A stretch of DNA of 15,978 bases. Source: JTS-RE9 sp964649195 (lineage in GTDB: Bacteria; Planctomycetota; Phycisphaerae; Phycisphaerales; Phycisphaeraceae). Both the position numbers and the translations under genes were made by a program. Below the pieces are notes generated by a model. It did no database searches and was not told the origin of the DNA. It worked only from the letters and a program-made list of their open reading frames with translations. Shown here piece after piece: positions 13,506 through 15,978 of this stretch. Every line of letters begins with the position of its first letter. The stretch's first letter is position 1. Where the stretch lies: NCBI GenBank assembly GCA_964649195.1, contig CAZYPK010000127.1, positions 1-15,978 on the forward strand, read 5' to 3'.

Positions 13506-15392
13506 TTACGCCGCCTGCCGACGCCGCCGGGCGAGGGCGGCGAGGCCGAGGAGCGCCAGGGCGGCGGTGCCGGGTTCGGGGACGGCCGAGGCCGCGGCGA
13601 TGAAGGGAACGAAGGCGAAGTAGAACTGGCCATCGGCGAGGTCGGCGCCGCTGCCGCCGTTGATTTGACGGAGGTTGATCAGGAACTGATCGAAGCCGAA
13701 GGCCTCATAGCTGAGGTAATGGTTCATCGGCGCCACTTCGCCGTTGGCGAGGATGTGCAGGGAACTGCCGGTGAGGAGCAGAATGCCGGTCGAAGGCGAC
13801 TCGCCATCGACTGTGAGCAGGTATTCACCCGTGCCCTGCCGGGTGAGCGTGTAATTGCCGACGGTGATGTCGGTGATGGCGCTGCCGTTGCCATCGAAGC
13901 CGGTGACGTGGGCGCCGACCAAGCCGGGTGTATCCAGCGGCATGTAGAGAAAGGTGAAGGCGTCGTGCTCGAAGTTGTCGGGGGTGGTGTTGGCGGCGAG
14001 AAAGTTGTCGCGCACGCCGACGCGCCAGCCGCCGGTTCCGTTGCGGGTGGCGGAGGCGTAATTGCCTTCATTCGTGGCGGCGTTGACGAAGAACAGGCCG
14101 TCGGTGGCGGAGTTGACGCCGGGAATCACGACGTTGTACAGGCCGTTCTGATCCACGGTGCTGGGCGTGATGAGCTGCGTGACATCGCCGGCGGACACGC
14201 CGTTGCCGTTGACGAACTGGATGGTGTCCACCGTGCCGCTGGCGACGAGGATCTGGCCGCCGACCCAGCCCTGGGCGAAGGGGAAGAACGCGGCGGCGAC
14301 GTTGGCGTTGGCCTCGCCGCGGGAGGCGTTGATCCCGTGGGTGGCGATGCCGCTGTTGCCTTGCCCATATCCGGTGTGATTGAACGCGCCCTGCGCGGTG
14401 ACAAATCCGGTGGGGCTGGCCGTGTTCTGCGCCACGGTCGTGAGCAGAATGCCGTCGGACGCGCGGGGAAGGGCCCCGTTGAACGCGATCTCGACATCGC
14501 CGAGGTTGGGAAAGCTCACGATGTTCATGTGGTGAGCGCCCTCGCCGGTGGCGACCATGGTCCAGGTGCTGGCGGCGTCGGTGGTGCTGCCCAGTGGAAC
14601 GCTGATCAGCCCGGCGGTGTGGCGCTGGGTCTCTGCGCTGGGTTCGTTGATTCCGCTGATCGAAAACTGGCTGAACAGCGCGCCGGGGCTCTGTGACAAC
14701 TCGTACATCGCCAGTCGGCCGTCGGCGAAGGTGCCGGCGAGGTCGAACTGCTGCACGCCGTTCACAAACACCTGGACGCGGTTGGCTTCATAAACAATCT
14801 CGAACGATGCGCCCACGCCCAAGGCGCTGTAGCCCGTTCCGCCGAGCGTGGCGCCGCGGGCCAGTTCAGTGACCCCGCCGTTAGGGTTCCCCGGCAGGTT
14901 CGCGTGCTGCCAGAGTTCATCATTGGTGGGCACGCCCTGCACGCGATTGATCGCCATTCCCAGCGGGGCGTTGATTCCGCCGGGCGTCAGGTCGTGATGG
15001 TTGCCGGTGTAGTTGAACGCGCCCTGATTGGCGCGTTTCCAGTCGATGAGAAGATAGTCCGCGGTGGGGGACGTGGTGTCGCCGGGTTTGAATCCCAGCG
15101 CCAGGCCGACGTAGTCGTCATCCGTTCCGGCCGTGAGAACGCCGCGGATGCGGGTGTTCAGAATGGACTGCTGGCTGTAGAAAACAGTTGCCGTGCTGTT
15201 GTTGATCTCACCGGCAACGAACCCGCCGTCCGACACGACCCAGTTGGCGGCGTCCGCCGAGGCGTTGCCCGTCGGGTAACTCTCGGCAGTGAAGGTGTTG
15301 AAATCCAGCAACGCGCCCCTTGCCTGCGTCGCCATCAAGGCCAGCGCGAAAGGCACAATCCACATCATCGAATGGAAGTTACGTCTCATCAT
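13506..15392 (-). CDS. PEP-CTERM surface protein with thrombospondin-C-like N-terminal domain
   Basis: This 628-residue exported protein starts with a signal peptide (about 1-26; WIVPFALALMATQARG core). Residues about 28-248 look like a thrombospondin C-terminal-like / LamG-type beta-sandwich: DDDYVGLALGF (91-101), YLLIDWKR (113-120), a VFVNGVQQFDL strand pair and a final FSQFSISGI. The middle is a longer beta-rich region without a recognised family. The C-terminus carries a PEP-CTERM signal: AVPEPGTA, a hydrophobic segment and RRRRQAA. It is probably a surface or matrix protein anchored by an exosortase encoded elsewhere. ATG 15392 was chosen because AGGAG lies five bases upstream and the signal peptide follows; the adjacent ATG at 15389 is equally possible. 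It is 116 nt downstream of a prepilin-like gene on the same strand and ends with its own terminator. Confidence 0.87.
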   Translation of the reverse strand: MMRRNFHSMMWIVPFALALMATQARGALLDFNTFTAESYPTGNASADAANWVVSDGGFVAGEINNSTATVFYSQQSILNTRIRGVLTAGTDDDYVGLALGFKPGDTTSPTADYLLIDWKRANQGAFNYTGNHHDLTPGGINAPLGMAINRVQGVPTNDELWQHANLPGNPNGGVTELARGATLGGTGYSALGVGASFEIVYEANRVQVFVNGVQQFDLAGTFADGRLAMYELSQSPGALFSQFSISGINEPSAETQRHTAGLISVPLGSTTDAASTWTMVATGEGAHHMNIVSFPNLGDVEIAFNGALPRASDGILLTTVAQNTASPTGFVTAQGAFNHTGYGQGNSGIATHGINASRGEANANVAAAFFPFAQGWVGGQILVASGTVDTIQFVNGNGVSAGDVTQLITPSTVDQNGLYNVVIPGVNSATDGLFFVNAATNEGNYASATRNGTGGWRVGVRDNFLAANTTPDNFEHDAFTFLYMPLDTPGLVGAHVTGFDGNGSAITDITVGNYTLTRQGTGEYLLTVDGESPSTGILLLTGSSLHILANGEVAPMNHYLSYEAFGFDQFLINLRQINGGSGADLADGQFYFAFVPFIAAASAVPEPGTAALALLGLAALARRRRQAA

Positions 15393-15397
15393 CAAAT

Positions 15398-15402
15398 CTC
15401 CT
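15398..15402 (-). promoter_or_regulatory. Shine-Dalgarno site of the second PEP-CTERM gene
   Basis: AGGAG on the minus strand lies five bases before ATG 15392 (eight before ATG 15389). It sets the start near the signal peptide, and rules against the longer in-frame extension up to 15608, which would overlap the neighbouring gene. Confidence 0.75.
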
Positions 15403-15432
15403 GTCTTGAAAGGACTCCGCTCCTGCTCGCCG

Positions 15433-15450
15433 GGGTCACGCACGTGACCC
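15433..15450. promoter_or_regulatory. Hairpin or operator-like dyad upstream of the second PEP-CTERM gene
   Basis: GGGTCAC (15433-15439) and GTGACCC (15444-15450) form a perfect 7-bp dyad with a GCAC loop, between the prepilin-like stop and the PEP-CTERM start. It contains CACGTG. There is no T-tract on either side, so an operator or leader hairpin is likelier than a terminator. The function is not known. Confidence 0.45.
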
Positions 15451-15508
15451 GGATCGGCGCCTGTATCGATTGCGACATGCGAAGCGATCCCTTTCGGGCC
15501 TCGCGGGT

Positions 15509-15978
15509 TCACTGGTACCACCAGGAGCCGTGCCATCCGCCGATGTTCATCACGTTGGGCGCGACGCTTCGCGCCAGCGCCAGGGTGGTGCTGTCGTTGC
15601 CGAACCACGGGTGGTAGCTGTCGATGGCGGCATAGACATAGTCTCTGCGGTCGTGCCAGCCGGCGTGGCCGTCAACGTAGCCCAGGTTCAGCCCCTCGGC
15701 GCCGTGGTTGTTGCCCGGATCGGGCCAGTTGTTGTTGCCGTGCCCGCTCGAATCGTCCATGGGAATCCAGTACTTGGCCGGATTGCGGAGATTGCGCCGG
15801 GTGATCAGGACGAAATCCGTGTACTTGTCGCCGTTGGGATAGGCGCCCCTGCCGATCCAGGAGAACATCTCGTAGCTGTGATTTTTCGAAGGGGCCGGGC
15901 TGCCGACGGACGCGGTGAGGTTCTCGGCGGTGTGTTTCGTGTTCGGACAGATCGCCATCTCGCGCGAGGCGAAGCGGG
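15509..15978 (-). CDS. Partial prepilin-like protein, H-X(9-10)-DG C-terminal type
   Basis: The reading frame is open to the window edge, so about 156 C-terminal residues are seen and the start lies outside. The segment HGAEGLNLGYVDGHAGW near the C-terminus has the planctomycete H-X(9-10)-DG pattern (here ten residues between His and Asp) found at the end of proteins with an N-terminal prepilin methylation/cleavage motif (DUF1559-like and relatives). A CP near the beginning (MAICPNT) fits the conserved region before the C-terminus. The family is thought to form pseudopilin-like subunits or secreted surface proteins. The N-terminal prepilin motif cannot be checked here. It lies upstream of the second PEP-CTERM gene on the same strand and may be co-transcribed with it. 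Confidence 0.75.
   Translation of the reverse strand, partial: RFASREMAICPNTKHTAENLTASVGSPAPSKNHSYEMFSWIGRGAYPNGDKYTDFVLITRRNLRNPAKYWIPMDDSSGHGNNNWPDPGNNHGAEGLNLGYVDGHAGWHDRRDYVYAAIDSYHPWFGNDSTTLALARSVAPNVMNIGGWHGSWWYQ

Noticed and set aside
13092..14696. Plus-strand frame opposite the second PEP-CTERM gene, starting in the repeat
   Set aside because: It spans the gap and is antisense to a well-supported gene.

Overview
The window looks like a chromosomal piece of a GC-rich planctomycete, most likely Phycisphaerae-like. The evidence is a PSCyt1/DUF1549/DUF1553 cytochrome gene followed by a DUF1501 gene with a Tat signal, two PEP-CTERM surface proteins, and the end of an H-X(9-10)-DG prepilin-like protein. 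This combination is typical of Planctomycetes. No RNA gene, CRISPR array, transposase or phage gene was seen.

Layout: (1) 1-115 holds short GC-rich repeats. (2) 116-1735 (minus) encodes a PEP-CTERM protein built from two tandem copies of a jelly-roll-like domain. (3) 1736-2049 is a divergent intergenic region. (4) 2050-5433 and 5649-7916 (plus) encode two paralogous double-AAA+ Clp-type ATPases separated by a 152-nt hairpin element. (5) 7917-8216 holds a perfect 41-bp inverted repeat. (6) 8217-11357 and 11375-12835 (plus) form the cytochrome-DUF1501 pair. (7) 12851-13384 is a 216-bp direct repeat interrupted by a 100-N assembly gap. (8) 13385-13505 holds another dispersed repeat and a clear intrinsic terminator. 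(9) 13506-15392 (minus) is a second PEP-CTERM protein. (10) 15509-15978 (minus) is the C-terminal part of a prepilin-like protein that runs off the window.

The most unusual part is the Clp-like pair. In both proteins the first AAA+ domain keeps its P-loop and the aromatic substrate-gripping loop, but has lost the Walker B glutamate and the arginine fingers. The second domain keeps a complete catalytic set but lacks the usual GYVG pore loop. Motor and grip thus seem divided between the two rings. The larger protein also carries a C-terminal domain that I align to the PCRF domain of peptide chain release factors 1 and 2, without the GGQ domain and with a shortened codon-recognition loop. Neither protein has the usual Clp N-domain; they may share a different N-terminal domain. 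I know of no named system with this make-up. A ribosome-linked unfoldase or heteromeric Clp machine is a hypothesis only.

The other genes fit the planctomycete cell surface and periplasm: exported heme-binding and Tat-exported proteins, exosortase-anchored (PEP-CTERM) proteins, and a pseudopilin-like protein. The minus-strand PEP-CTERM genes have strong Shine-Dalgarno sites (AGGAG), whereas none of the four plus-strand genes shows a clear one.
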